A stretch of 64,000 nucleotides of DNA, taken from assembly GCF_001612945.1 (NCBI RefSeq), contig NZ_BDBK01000016.1, forward strand, positions 372,001 through 436,000, given 5' to 3'. Position 1 is the stretch's first letter, and each line of letters begins with the position of its first letter. Shown here piece after piece: positions 24,060 to 32,077 of this stretch. The notes under the pieces were generated by a model that searched no databases, was not told where the DNA came from, and saw nothing but the letters and a program-made list of their open reading frames with translations. The DNA is from Nocardia inohanensis NBRC 100128 (lineage in GTDB: Bacteria; Actinomycetota; Actinomycetes; Mycobacteriales; Mycobacteriaceae). The translations under genes were made by a program, and so were the position numbers.

Positions 24060-24724
24060 CCAACGCCCAACGTCCCACTCCGGATTCGCAAGCTGCCGCC
24101 AGGCAAAGCGTCGTCAACGATCGGTGTCCCACCGATGGGCGAAGCGCCTCCAGCGACCAGCGTCGCGCCGACAGGCAGAGTGCCGCAAACCGCACGTGTG
24201 CCGGCAACGGCCAGGCGGTCGCGCACCCCTGCGGCACCAATAGGCCGGGAGCCGCGAACGACCTGTGTGCTGCCGACCGACAAGATGCCGCTGGTGACCC
24301 GTGCGCTGTCAGTGATTCGCGTGATGTTCATGATTCGTGCGGTCGTGATGAATTGCGGCACGCCTGCGAACCGAGCGGCATCCGTGCCGAGTGCCTCAGC
24401 TGCTCCGCCGCAGATCTTGAAATGGGCGGTGCCTTGGGAGCATTCAGCGGTCTACACGGTTGTGGCGGTTATGACGAAGACGGCCGGCGGTGCCCATGCG
24501 GTGATGACGGTGGATGCGCGGAGAGCGGCGAGTGCTGTGCGTGTCTCGAACCCGGAGGGGGCGAGGTCGGCGACGGTGCGCTCCGGCTGCCGCTGATCGC
24601 GCCGCCCACGCCGAGCAGCGCCGGCGGCCCCGGTTCGATGGAGAGCGAGGAGAGTCGGGATGCTCGTCGCGGGAGGCACTGCACAAGTCGGCGCGTGCTT
24701 TCGAGTGGGGGAAAGCATGGATAG
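24056..24724 (+). CDS. Cys-rich protein of unknown function between comM and dprA
   Basis: This 222-residue frame begins at ATG 24056, overlapping the comM stop as ATGA, and ends 8 bases inside dprA (stop 24722-24724). It fills what would otherwise be a 650-base gap. Codons show a purine-first, GC-ending pattern in this frame. It has about 17 cysteines, denser in the second half (GCGG, RRCPCG, ECCAC), and a first half of loosely repeated units rich in Cys, Asp, Arg and Ala. There is no signal peptide or membrane helix. I do not recognise it. It could be a metal-binding partner or a fast-evolving linker ORF. Confidence 0.5.
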   Translation: MTNAQRPTPDSQAAARQSVVNDRCPTDGRSASSDQRRADRQSAANRTCAGNGQAVAHPCGTNRPGAANDLCAADRQDAAGDPCAVSDSRDVHDSCGRDELRHACEPSGIRAECLSCSAADLEMGGALGAFSGLHGCGGYDEDGRRCPCGDDGGCAESGECCACLEPGGGEVGDGALRLPLIAPPTPSSAGGPGSMESEESRDARRGRHCTSRRVLSSGGKHG

Positions 24725-26153
24725 CGACCGGGAGACGTTCACGGAGACCTACGAGACGAATCGAGAGGTGAATCGCGAGGCGAGTCCCGAGGTGAGCTGG
24801 GATGTGAGTCATGAGCCGAACCGGTCGGCCTGTCCGGAGGCGACTGGGGGAGTGCCTCACGAGTCGACGGAAAGTGCTGAGGAGGGCGAGCTTTCGGCCG
24901 GCCCCTCCTGTGCCGCCTCCTGGGTTGCCGGTCCGGCAAGCGAAGTCGGTTCGCCGGGCGCAGTGGGTGGTGAATTCGTCTCGGATGAAAGACGTTTGGC
25001 ATGGGTGTATCTGTCGCGGGTGGTACAGGGACCGTGTGCTGCGCTGTCGTCGTTGATCGAATCGGTTGGAGTGTTGGAGGCGGCTCGGGCGGTTCGGGAG
25101 TGTGCGTTACCCGAGGCGTTGCGGGGGCCGACCGAGCTGCGGCGTGGAATCAACTGTGCCGAAAGGGATTTGGCGGTGATGGAGCGGCTGGGTGGTCGGG
25201 TGGTGACACCGGAGGACGCCGAGTGGCCCGCGTGGCGGATGCTCGGGCTGCGGCAATTGGATCCGGAACGCGACGAAGCAGGGGCGGCGCCACTGGTGTT
25301 GTGGGTGCGTGGGGCGCGGTCGCTGTCGGAGTGCACCGAACAGGCTGTGGCGGTGGTGGGGTCGCGGTGCAGTACCGGGTACGGGAATCATGCGACGGGA
25401 GAGATCGCAGGGGAGTTGGCGGCTCGGGGCTGGACGGTGGTTTCGGGAGCAGCCTTCGGTATCGACGGGATGGCACATCGCGCCGCGCTCGCTGTCGGCG
25501 GGACGACCGTCGCGGTACTCGCATGCGGCGCCGATCGGCCCTACCCGGTGCAGCACGACCGGCTGCTCGCCGAAATCGCCGACACCGGGCTGGTGGTCAG
25601 TGAGTACCCGCCGGGAACGTCCGCCCGTAAACACCATTTCCTGGCCCGCAACCGGCTCATCGCCGCGCTGGCGGACGGCGTGGTGGTCGTGGAAGCCGGG
25701 ATGCGAAGCGGCGCGCGCAATACCGTCAAATGGTCACGCCGGCTCGGCCGCCCAGCTATGGCAGTGCCGGGTCCCATCACCTCGGCCGCCTCGACGGGCT
25801 GCCACCGCATGATCCGAGACGGCGAAGCATTCATCGTCACCAGCGCCGAACAGGTACTGGACGAGGCCGGCCCCCTGCGCCTCTCCCTCCCGGGAGCCGT
25901 CCCACCGAATCCCGAGGACCACCTCTCCGACGAAGAAGCCCTGCTCTACGCCGCCCTGCCGGTCGCGGGCACGCGTTCCCCACGAGCCCTCGTCGCCGAC
26001 ACCGGTCTCGCACTACCAGCGATCCGTGCGACGCTGTCCGCCCTGGAACTCGCCGGGCTCGTCGGCTGCGACGGCGACGGCTGGTACCGCCTCGCCCCCT
26101 CGAATCGCTCAGCCGCAGAGGAGGTCTCAGCCACCCACGACCGCCACCGCTGA
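24717..26153 (+). CDS. dprA: DNA-processing protein DprA
   Basis: DprA (478 residues from ATG 24717) loads RecA onto incoming single-stranded DNA. The Rossmann core carries AVVGSRCSTGYG, VVSGAAFGIDGMAHRAAL and VAVLACGADRPYP. ARNRLIAALADGVVVVEAG and RSGARNTVKWSRRLGRP are the family's later motifs, and a winged-helix C-terminus ends near WYRLAP. The first 90 residues are a Glu/Ser-rich, low-complexity extension before the usual start (DERRLAWVYLSR). The homologous core may therefore be translated from a later start, but GGGGG precedes ATG 24717. Confidence 0.92.
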   Translation: MDSDRETFTETYETNREVNREASPEVSWDVSHEPNRSACPEATGGVPHESTESAEEGELSAGPSCAASWVAGPASEVGSPGAVGGEFVSDERRLAWVYLSRVVQGPCAALSSLIESVGVLEAARAVRECALPEALRGPTELRRGINCAERDLAVMERLGGRVVTPEDAEWPAWRMLGLRQLDPERDEAGAAPLVLWVRGARSLSECTEQAVAVVGSRCSTGYGNHATGEIAGELAARGWTVVSGAAFGIDGMAHRAALAVGGTTVAVLACGADRPYPVQHDRLLAEIADTGLVVSEYPPGTSARKHHFLARNRLIAALADGVVVVEAGMRSGARNTVKWSRRLGRPAMAVPGPITSAASTGCHRMIRDGEAFIVTSAEQVLDEAGPLRLSLPGAVPPNPEDHLSDEEALLYAALPVAGTRSPRALVADTGLALPAIRATLSALELAGLVGCDGDGWYRLAPSNRSAAEEVSATHDRHR

Positions 26154-26220
26154 GATACGCCGTCACGGGCCCGCCGTCGCGCGGACTCGACAGGCGCCGC
26201 TCTTCAGGTGGTGGGCGGGA

Positions 26221-26282
26221 GGTTGAGTGGCACATCAGGGTGGCGAATCCAGGCGGATCCGACGGTGGTGTGCCACTCAACC
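26221..26282 (+). terminator. 14-bp stem between dprA and xerC
   Basis: GGTTGAGTGGCACA and its exact complement pair across a 34-base loop, 67 bases after dprA and 57 before xerC. It could be a terminator or an attenuator. There is no U tract. Confidence 0.5.
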
Positions 26283-26339
26283 GTGGGGTCTTCGGCGGGG
26301 GCGCTTGCGGTGGGGGCGGATTGGGGTCAGCGTGGGGGG

Positions 26340-27263
26340 ATGGGTGGATTGCCGGAGGATTTGGAAGCGTTGCTGGTGGAGTACGGGCGGCATTTGCGGT
26401 TGGGGCGGAATCGGTCGGCGCATACCGAGCGGGCCTATGTGGGGGATGCGCGGTCGTTGTTGGAGCATTTGCTGGCGCGGTCGGCGGATTCGGGGGTGGG
26501 GGAGGTGGATCTGGCTTTGCTGCGGTCCTGGCTGGCGGAACAGGCGGCGAGTGGGGCGGCGCGGACGACCATGGCGCGAAGGTCGTCTTCAGCTCGGACG
26601 TTTACGGGGTGGCTGGCGCATACGGGGCGGTTGAAGGTGGATCCGGGGCCGCGGCTGGGGTCGCCGCGGGCCCATCGGGTGTTGCCGGCGGTGCTCGGGA
26701 AGGAGCAGGCGAAGGCGGCGATGACGGCGGCGGAATCGGGGGCGGCGCAGCATGATCCGATGGCGTTGCGGGATCGGTTGATCGTGGAGATGTTGTATGC
26801 CACCGGGGTTCGGGTGAGTGAGCTGTGCGGGCTGGATATCGAGGATGTGGATCGGGAGCGGCGGCTGGTGCGGGTGCTGGGGAAGGGGAACAAGGAGCGT
26901 TCGGTTCCGTTCGGGGCGCCGGCCGATCGGGCTTTGGAGTTGTGGTTGCGGCATGGGCGGTCGGCCTTCGCAACGCCGGATTCGGGGCGGGCGCTGTTGC
27001 TCGGCCGCCGGGGTAAGCGCATCGATCCGCGTCAGGCGAGAACGGTTGTGCACGAAGTGATTTCCGCTATCCCGGGCGCACCCGATATGGGCCCGCACGG
27101 CTTCCGGCACACCGCCGCCACCCACCTGTTGGAAGGTGGCGCCGACCTGCGGGTGGTGCAGGAGATCCTCGGTCACACCAGCCTCGCCACCACCCAGCTC
27201 TACACCCACGTCTCCATCGACCGCCTGAAGAAGGTCCACGACCAGGCCCACCCCCGTGCCTGA
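26340..27263 (+). CDS. xerC: Tyrosine recombinase XerC
   Basis: XerC (307 residues) resolves chromosome dimers at dif with XerD. The N-terminal SAM-like domain covers about residues 1-95. The catalytic set is complete: Arg158 in ATGVRVSELCGL, a Lys in VLGKGNKER, His253/Arg256 in HGFRH, His279 in LGHTS and the nucleophile Tyr288 in TTQLYTHV. ATG 26340 follows GGGGGGA. The next gene starts inside its last codons. The position between dprA and rpsB matches mycobacteria. The 5' part is rich in GGG/TTG codons compared with neighbours. Confidence 0.94.
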   Translation: MGGLPEDLEALLVEYGRHLRLGRNRSAHTERAYVGDARSLLEHLLARSADSGVGEVDLALLRSWLAEQAASGAARTTMARRSSSARTFTGWLAHTGRLKVDPGPRLGSPRAHRVLPAVLGKEQAKAAMTAAESGAAQHDPMALRDRLIVEMLYATGVRVSELCGLDIEDVDRERRLVRVLGKGNKERSVPFGAPADRALELWLRHGRSAFATPDSGRALLLGRRGKRIDPRQARTVVHEVISAIPGAPDMGPHGFRHTAATHLLEGGADLRVVQEILGHTSLATTQLYTHVSIDRLKKVHDQAHPRA

Positions 27264-28041
27264 TTCGTTCGAACTCGTTGCGGGACACCCGGACTCGCCG
27301 ATCATCCTCCACGTCCCCCACTCGTCCCGGGTCATCCCATCCGAAGTCCGCGCGGCCACTCTGCTCGACGACCTCGCCCTGGAACTCGAACTCGACCACC
27401 TCACCGATGCCCACACCGAACACCTCGCCGCCACCGCCGCCGATCGCGCCCGAATCCGTCCCTGGCAGTTCGTGAACCGGATGTCCCGCCTGGTCGTCGA
27501 TCCCGAGCGTTTCCCGGACGACCGCGAGGAGATGCTCGCGGTAGGCATGGGCGCGGTCTACACCCGAACAACCACCGGCACCCCACTGCGCCCCGCCGAT
27601 TTCGACGCGAAACCCTTGCTGGACAGCTATTTCCATCCCTATGCCGAGGCCATGACCGCCCTTGTCGCCGATCGCCTGGCCGCCGCCGGGCGCGCCGTGA
27701 TCCTCGATGTGCACTCGTATCCGACCCACCCGCTGCCGTACGAACTGCACGGCGACGGCCCCCGACCGCCGATCTGCCTGGGCACCGACGTATTTCACAC
27801 CCCATCCGCGGTGCTTGCCCGCGCCACCGAGATCTTCGGCGTCATCGGTAAGACCGACATCGACACTCCATTCGCGGGCACCTACGTTCCCCTGGCCCAC
27901 TACGGCACCGACGCCCGCGTCGCCGCGCTCATGATCGAGATTCGCCGCGATACCTACATGCTCGAGCCCGGCGGTCCACCCACTCCCGAGTTCGCCCGGG
28001 TCGCAGCAGCTCTGGCCGCATTGGTAGATGAGCTCGCCTGA
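27256..28041 (+). CDS. N-formylglutamate amidohydrolase family protein
   Basis: This 261-residue zinc hydrolase of the N-formylglutamate deformylase family (PF05013 type) acts in histidine degradation or related pathways. Recognition rests on ILHVPHSSRVIP near residue 17, FVNRMSRLVVDPERF, ILDVHSYPTHPLPYE with the metal-site residues, and a closing ALMIEIRRDTYM. GTG 27256 overlaps xerC by 8 bases, so it is coupled. No hut genes are nearby, so the exact substrate is uncertain. Confidence 0.88.
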   Translation: MPDSFELVAGHPDSPIILHVPHSSRVIPSEVRAATLLDDLALELELDHLTDAHTEHLAATAADRARIRPWQFVNRMSRLVVDPERFPDDREEMLAVGMGAVYTRTTTGTPLRPADFDAKPLLDSYFHPYAEAMTALVADRLAAAGRAVILDVHSYPTHPLPYELHGDGPRPPICLGTDVFHTPSAVLARATEIFGVIGKTDIDTPFAGTYVPLAHYGTDARVAALMIEIRRDTYMLEPGGPPTPEFARVAAALAALVDELA

Positions 28042-28272
28042 CCGGCCCTGGATCGCATGGATGCGACCGAAACCCGCGAGGCAGCGGGCACGCCGGAATC
28101 AATCCGCGCGGTATGCGGTTGACCAAGCAGATTGCGGTCTTCATCGGAGCGCCGGCGGGTGGTACGTGCTGGTCAGAGCTTTATGTCTGACGGGTGCATG
28201 TGGGCTGCCGACCATTATCACACCGGCGCACTATCGCGACTGTATCGACGAGCTATCGGAAGTCGTGCTAGG

Positions 28273-28291
28273 TTTACTTAGGTAATCCTAA
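28273..28291. promoter_or_regulatory. Candidate IdeR/DtxR iron box
   Basis: TTTACTTAGGTAATCCTAA matches the IdeR/DtxR 19-base consensus TTAGGTTAGSCTAACCTAA at 13 positions. It contains the inverted TTAGG/CCTAA pair. It lies 18 bases upstream of the siderophore-interacting protein start, so binding would block transcription when iron is plentiful. IdeR itself is not in the window. Confidence 0.65.
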
Positions 28292-28309
28292 TTTATGGAG
28301 GTATTGGTT

Positions 28310-29074
28310 GTGGCTCGCTCGCGTACGACCTTCGTAGTGCAGAACACGGTCCGGCTCTCCGACCATCTGATTCGTGTCCGGCTCGGCGGCCCCGGGTTCG
28401 CCGCCTTCCAGCCGAACGCCTTCACCGATGCCTACGTCAAGCTCGTGTTCCCGGGCGCCGACGGTGAGACCGTGCGGACCTACACCGTGCGCGAGGTCGA
28501 CGCCGCCGCGGAGGAGATCGTCATCGACTTCGTCTACCACGGTGACGAGGGTGTGGCCGGGCCCTGGGCGGCGACCGCCGAACCCGGCGACACCATCGAG
28601 CTGATGGGTCCCGGCGGGGCCTACGCTCCGCGCCCGGACGCGGACTGGCACCTGTTCGCGGGCGACGAGAGCGCCCTGCCCGCGATCGCCGCCGCCTGTG
28701 CCGCGCTGCCGTCCGACGCCGTCGGTTCGGTCTTCCTGGAGATCGCCGGTCCCGCCGACGAAGTCTTCTTCCCCTATCCGGAAGGCGTGCAGCGCACCTG
28801 GATTCACCGCGGCGATGCCGAGCCCGGTGCGCTGCTCGCGGCGGCGGTCAAGGCCGCCCCGTGGCGGGACGGCCAGGTCCAGGTCTTCATCCACGGTGAA
28901 GCCCAGGCGGTCATGCACGAGCTGCGTCCCTACATCCGCAAGGAGCGTGGGGTGTCCGCCGAGTGGGCGTCCTCCATTTCCGGGTATTGGCGGCGCGGCC
29001 GCACCGAAGAGGGCTTCCGCACCTGGAAGTCCGAACTGGCGGAGCGGGAGAAGGCCGCCACCGCCGGCGTCTGA
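28310..29074 (+). CDS. viuB: Siderophore-interacting (ferric-siderophore reductase) protein, ViuB-like
   Basis: This 254-residue FAD-dependent reductase of the SIP family releases iron from imported ferric siderophores in the cytoplasm. The FAD-binding barrel includes RTYTVREVD near residue 63, followed by IDFVYHGDEGVAGPWA. The NAD(P)H-binding half has LFAGDESALPAIAA, and the C-terminal SIP signature includes VFIHGEAQAVMHELR and YWRRGRTEEGF. I use GTG 28310, 8 bases after GGAGG; ATG 28295 would place the RBS inside the gene. Rv2895c (viuB) sits at the same place in mycobacteria. A likely iron box is directly upstream. Confidence 0.92.
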   Translation: MARSRTTFVVQNTVRLSDHLIRVRLGGPGFAAFQPNAFTDAYVKLVFPGADGETVRTYTVREVDAAAEEIVIDFVYHGDEGVAGPWAATAEPGDTIELMGPGGAYAPRPDADWHLFAGDESALPAIAAACAALPSDAVGSVFLEIAGPADEVFFPYPEGVQRTWIHRGDAEPGALLAAAVKAAPWRDGQVQVFIHGEAQAVMHELRPYIRKERGVSAEWASSISGYWRRGRTEEGFRTWKSELAEREKAATAGV

Positions 29075-29090
29075 GCCGTTGTGCCCCGGG

Positions 29091-29120
29091 CGATGTGGTG
29101 GTCACCGAACCGCCGCATCG
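29091..29120 (+). terminator. Terminator after viuB
   Basis: CGATGTGGTGGT pairs with ACCGCCGCATCG (12 bp, two G-U pairs in RNA) over a 6-base loop, 16 bases after the stop. Confidence 0.5.
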
Positions 29121-29199
29121 GCTCGCGGTGGATCGCGAACCACGGCGGTAGCCCGGAATGTGCTCGACGCGACCGGATTTCGACCGTACCGTGCGATTC

Positions 29200-29574
29200 A
29201 TGACCGCCGACCGCTCCACCGCGACCCAGCCCCTGCGTGACCGCCTGCGTGCCGCCCTCCCCGTGGCGATGAAGGCCCGCGACCGCACCGCGACGGCCGC
29301 CATCCGTTCGGCCCTGGGCGCGATCGACAATGCAGAGGCAGTGGACGGTTCCGACGTGAAAGCGGGCGCGATCGAAGACAGCGCGGTCGGCCCCGGCACC
29401 GCCGAACGCGATCGCCGTATCCTCACCGAAGCCGACATCGAAGCCATCGTGCGCGCCGAGATCACCGACCGGCTCACTGCCGCAACCGAATACGAGGGCC
29501 TGAACGGCGGCGTCGATCGCGCCGCCTCCTTGCGCGCCGAAGCCGCCGCCCTCACATCTCTCCTCGAAGCCTGA
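29200..29574 (+). CDS. GatB/YqeY-domain protein
   Basis: This 124-residue helical protein resembles the YqeY family (tRNA-amidotransferase B-tail-like). LRDRLRAALPVAMKARDR then AAIRSALGAIDNAEAV is the family opening, and LTEADIEAIVRAEITDRL with YEGLNGGVDRAASLRAEA the C-terminal half. It is slightly shorter than the usual 150 residues. TACCGT lies 7 bases before ATG 29200 with no ribosome-binding site, suggesting a leaderless message. Family function is unresolved; roles in misacylated tRNA handling are only proposed. Confidence 0.75.
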   Translation: MTADRSTATQPLRDRLRAALPVAMKARDRTATAAIRSALGAIDNAEAVDGSDVKAGAIEDSAVGPGTAERDRRILTEADIEAIVRAEITDRLTAATEYEGLNGGVDRAASLRAEAAALTSLLEA

Positions 29575-29593
29575 CGAAGAACACGGCGGGGAG

Positions 29594-29613
29594 GACCACG
29601 CATCGGCGTGGTC
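29594..29613. terminator. Bidirectional hairpin between convergent genes
   Basis: GACCACGC and GCGTGGTC form a perfect 8-bp stem with an ATCG loop. It lies between the YqeY-like gene (+) and the DUF1990 gene (-), serving either. Confidence 0.55.
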
Positions 29614-29630
29614 TGGAGATCGCGGGTGGA

Positions 29631-30149
29631 TCAGTGCGGGGGAGCGAGGGTGCGGATGTAGCGTGCGGCGAACCATCGTTGGATGAGCCGCACCACCGGC
29701 CCGCCTGCCCGCACATACCAGGTTGCGGGCCGTGAGAATGCCGCGACCACTCCGTACACCGACCCGTCGGCGGGGTCGTATTCGACCGTGAACACCTCCT
29801 CGCCGCTCTCCGGATGGCCGGGCAAGGTGCCGTAGGCGAACCCTCGCCGGTCGGGTTCGTCCAGTACGTACACCACCCGGCACGGCGCGATGATCCCGAT
29901 CGGCCCGAGGCCCAGTCGAACCGTCAGTTCGGTACCGGGCTCGGCGGTGGGCGTACTTGCCTCTCGGAAGATATTGGTGCCCCGCTGCATTCGATACGCG
30001 AGGATCTGCTCACCCGCGCTGTCGAACAACTCCCGCCCCGAGCCGATTCGCAACCGCAGCCGGAAATGGTCGTACCCCGCCGGAAACTCACCTGCCGTCG
30101 CGCCGACATCCGGATAGGTGAACGCAACCGTGCCCGACCGCTTCGTCAT
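29631..30149 (-). CDS. DUF1990 family protein
   Basis: This 172-residue protein from ATG 30149 matches the DUF1990 (YndJ-like) family. RRGFAYGTLPGHPESGEE followed by FTVEYDPADGSV and FSRPATWYVR, and the closing VRLIQRWFAARYIRTL, are characteristic. It is predicted to be soluble with a beta-rich lipocalin-like core, and its function is unknown. Its first 62 bases overlap the 3' end of the M23 peptidase gene in another frame, so the two minus-strand genes are probably one transcript. Confidence 0.82.
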   Translation of the reverse strand: MTKRSGTVAFTYPDVGATAGEFPAGYDHFRLRLRIGSGRELFDSAGEQILAYRMQRGTNIFREASTPTAEPGTELTVRLGLGPIGIIAPCRVVYVLDEPDRRGFAYGTLPGHPESGEEVFTVEYDPADGSVYGVVAAFSRPATWYVRAGGPVVRLIQRWFAARYIRTLAPPH

Positions 30150-30777
30150 ACCCCCATCCTGAACTCGCGCAGACAGTCTGAACAGGGCTGTCGCTCGTGA
30201 ACCGCGTCTCGCTACGGCGTGGCGACGCTGCTTCGAATCGTTCGCCCCTATGGAGGACGTGCAGGCTCGATTGCTGCGCCGCAATCGGTTTCAGGCGAAT
30301 CGGGATCGCGCGCAGGAGGCCGAGGGGATCGAGGTAGTCGTCGTCGCGTCGTAATCCCCAATGCAGGCAGGCCACGACCGGGCACCCTTCGTGCCCGGCT
30401 GCCAGCGTCCCGATCGTTTCGCCGTGAAGCACCCGGCGCCCCACCGCGACCGATGCGGTGACCGGTTCGTACGTGGTGCGCAGCCCACCGGCGTGATCGA
30501 CCGAGACCACCGGCTTGCCCGCAACCGTCCCCGCGAACACCACGATGCCGTCGCCCGCGGCGCGCACCGGATCTCCCGGGCTGCCGGCCAAGTCCACGCC
30601 ACGATGGCCGGGCAGCCAGTTCTGCGCGGGTTTGTCGAACGCCCGCACCACCGCCGGCTTCGGCCGTAGCGGCCATTCGAACCGTTCGCCCGGGGCTGCC
30701 GCACACATCGGCGCGGCGAGCGACGACACCAGCCACAACAGCGGGAGGAGGCCGAAGGCAATCCATTTCGGGCGCAT
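30088..30777 (-). CDS. Secreted M23 (LytM) family peptidase
   Basis: This 229-residue exported protein starts MRPKWIAFGLLPLLWLV, with signal cleavage near AAA about residue 28. The LytM domain has the zinc motif GHRGVDLAG (HxxxD). The later motif reads ACLHWGLRRDD: the second His of HxH is present but the first is Cys, as I recall in other actinobacterial members. It acts on peptidoglycan outside the membrane, or as a regulator if inactive. The last 60 residues after LDPLGLL are atypical and overlap the next gene. Rv2891 lies in the same place next to rpsB. Confidence 0.85.
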   Translation of the reverse strand: MRPKWIAFGLLPLLWLVSSLAAPMCAAAPGERFEWPLRPKPAVVRAFDKPAQNWLPGHRGVDLAGSPGDPVRAAGDGIVVFAGTVAGKPVVSVDHAGGLRTTYEPVTASVAVGRRVLHGETIGTLAAGHEGCPVVACLHWGLRRDDDYLDPLGLLRAIPIRLKPIAAQQSSLHVLHRGERFEAASPRRSETRFTSDSPVQTVCASSGWGYDEAVGHGCVHLSGCRRDGR

Positions 30778-31105
30778 GTGACAAGGCTCCGCCCCACGGC
30801 ATCGAAGGGAACACGATCCTCGGCGAGTGTGGACGACACGTACGTTTGTGAATACCCGCCTGGTCGGACTCATCGACCCCGCAACCGGCACGTTCGCGCT
30901 GGCCGAGGGCCCGATTTCGCCTCTCCGTAACCCCTGCGTAGACTGGTCCAGCGGTTTGCGTTGCGTGCAGACCGACTTCGCGCGCCTACATCGAAGGCCG
31001 TCGGCTGGTCCCCTGAAATCTTTCGGAGGGTTCCGGTGGCTGTGGGCGCCAGGGCAGGGATCGCCGATTCCTGTGTCAACCAGCAAAAAAGGAGTAACGG
31101 GAGCT
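30778..31105. other. Divergent promoter region and rpsB leader
   Basis: This 328-base gene-free interval lies between the M23 peptidase (-) and rpsB (+). TAGACT at 30939-30944 with TTTCGC 18 bases upstream is a weak promoter candidate for rpsB, implying a leader of about 155 bases. No strong hairpin or known riboswitch was seen. Confidence 0.3.
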
Positions 31106-31969
31106 ATGGCTGTCGTAACTATGAAGCAGCTGCTCGACAGCGGCGCGCACTTCGGGCATCAGACCCGCCGTTGGAACCCGAAGATGAAGCGGTTCATCTT
31201 CACCGACCGCAACGGCATCTACATCATCGATTTGCAGCAGACGCTGACCTACATCGACAAGGCCTACGAGTTCGTCAAGGAGACCGTTGCCCACGGCGGC
31301 ACCGTCCTCTTCGTCGGCACCAAGAAGCAGGCCCAGGAGTCGATCGCCGCTGAGGCGACCCGCGTCGGCATGCCCTACGTGAACCAGCGCTGGCTGGGCG
31401 GCATGCTCACCAACTTCTCGACCGTCCACAAGCGCTTGCAGCGCCTGAAGGAGCTCGAGGCCATGGAGCAGACCGGTGGCTTCGAAGGTCGCACCAAGAA
31501 GGAAATCCTCATGCTGACGCGTGAGAAGACCAAGCTGGAGCGCACCCTCGGCGGCATCCGGGACATGGCCAAGGTGCCTTCGGCCATCTGGGTGGTCGAC
31601 ACCAACAAGGAGCACATCGCCGTCGGTGAGGCTCGCAAGCTGAACATCCCGGTCATCGCGATCCTGGACACCAACTGCGATCCCGACCTGGTCGACTACC
31701 CGATCCCGGGTAACGACGACGCGATCCGTTCCGCCGCGCTGCTGACCAAGGTCGTGGCTTCCGCGGTCGCCGAGGGTGTGCAGGCTCGTGCCTCGCGCGC
31801 CGGTGGCGATTCGAAGCCCGAGGCCGGCGCCGGCGAGCCGCTCGCCGAGTGGGAGCAGGAGCTGCTGTCGCAGGCCGCCCCCGCCGCCGACGCTGCCCCG
31901 GCCGTCGAGACCGCCGCCGAGGCGGAGCTGAAGGAAGATCCGGCCACCAAGACCCCGGCCGACTTCTGA
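31106..31969 (+). CDS. rpsB: 30S ribosomal protein S2
   Basis: S2 (287 residues) joins the 30S subunit late through S1/uS2 contacts. MAVVTMKQLLDSGAHFGHQ and RRWNPKMKRFIFTDRNG are diagnostic, followed by FVGTKKQAQ and NQRWLGGMLTNF. The C-terminal 50 residues form an Ala/Glu-rich tail common in actinobacteria. GGGAG lies close to ATG 31106, with AAAAGGAG further upstream. tsf follows after an intergenic hairpin. Confidence 0.97.
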   Translation: MAVVTMKQLLDSGAHFGHQTRRWNPKMKRFIFTDRNGIYIIDLQQTLTYIDKAYEFVKETVAHGGTVLFVGTKKQAQESIAAEATRVGMPYVNQRWLGGMLTNFSTVHKRLQRLKELEAMEQTGGFEGRTKKEILMLTREKTKLERTLGGIRDMAKVPSAIWVVDTNKEHIAVGEARKLNIPVIAILDTNCDPDLVDYPIPGNDDAIRSAALLTKVVASAVAEGVQARASRAGGDSKPEAGAGEPLAEWEQELLSQAAPAADAAPAVETAAEAELKEDPATKTPADF

Positions 31970-31992
31970 TCCACGCCTACAAGGCATCTGTT

Positions 31993-32034
31993 CACCTTGC
32001 CGACCGCTGACGTTAGGTCGCGGTCGGCAAGGTG
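31993..32034 (+). terminator. 15-bp hairpin between rpsB and tsf
   Basis: CACCTTGCCGACCGC and its exact complement form a 15-bp stem over a 12-base loop. There is no U tract. It probably terminates or attenuates part of the transcripts and so sets the S2 to EF-Ts ratio, and it may protect the rpsB 3' end. Confidence 0.65.
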
Positions 32035-32077
32035 TGACACCCACAGACTTTCACTCACAAAGGGAGGCTCGCCCGAG

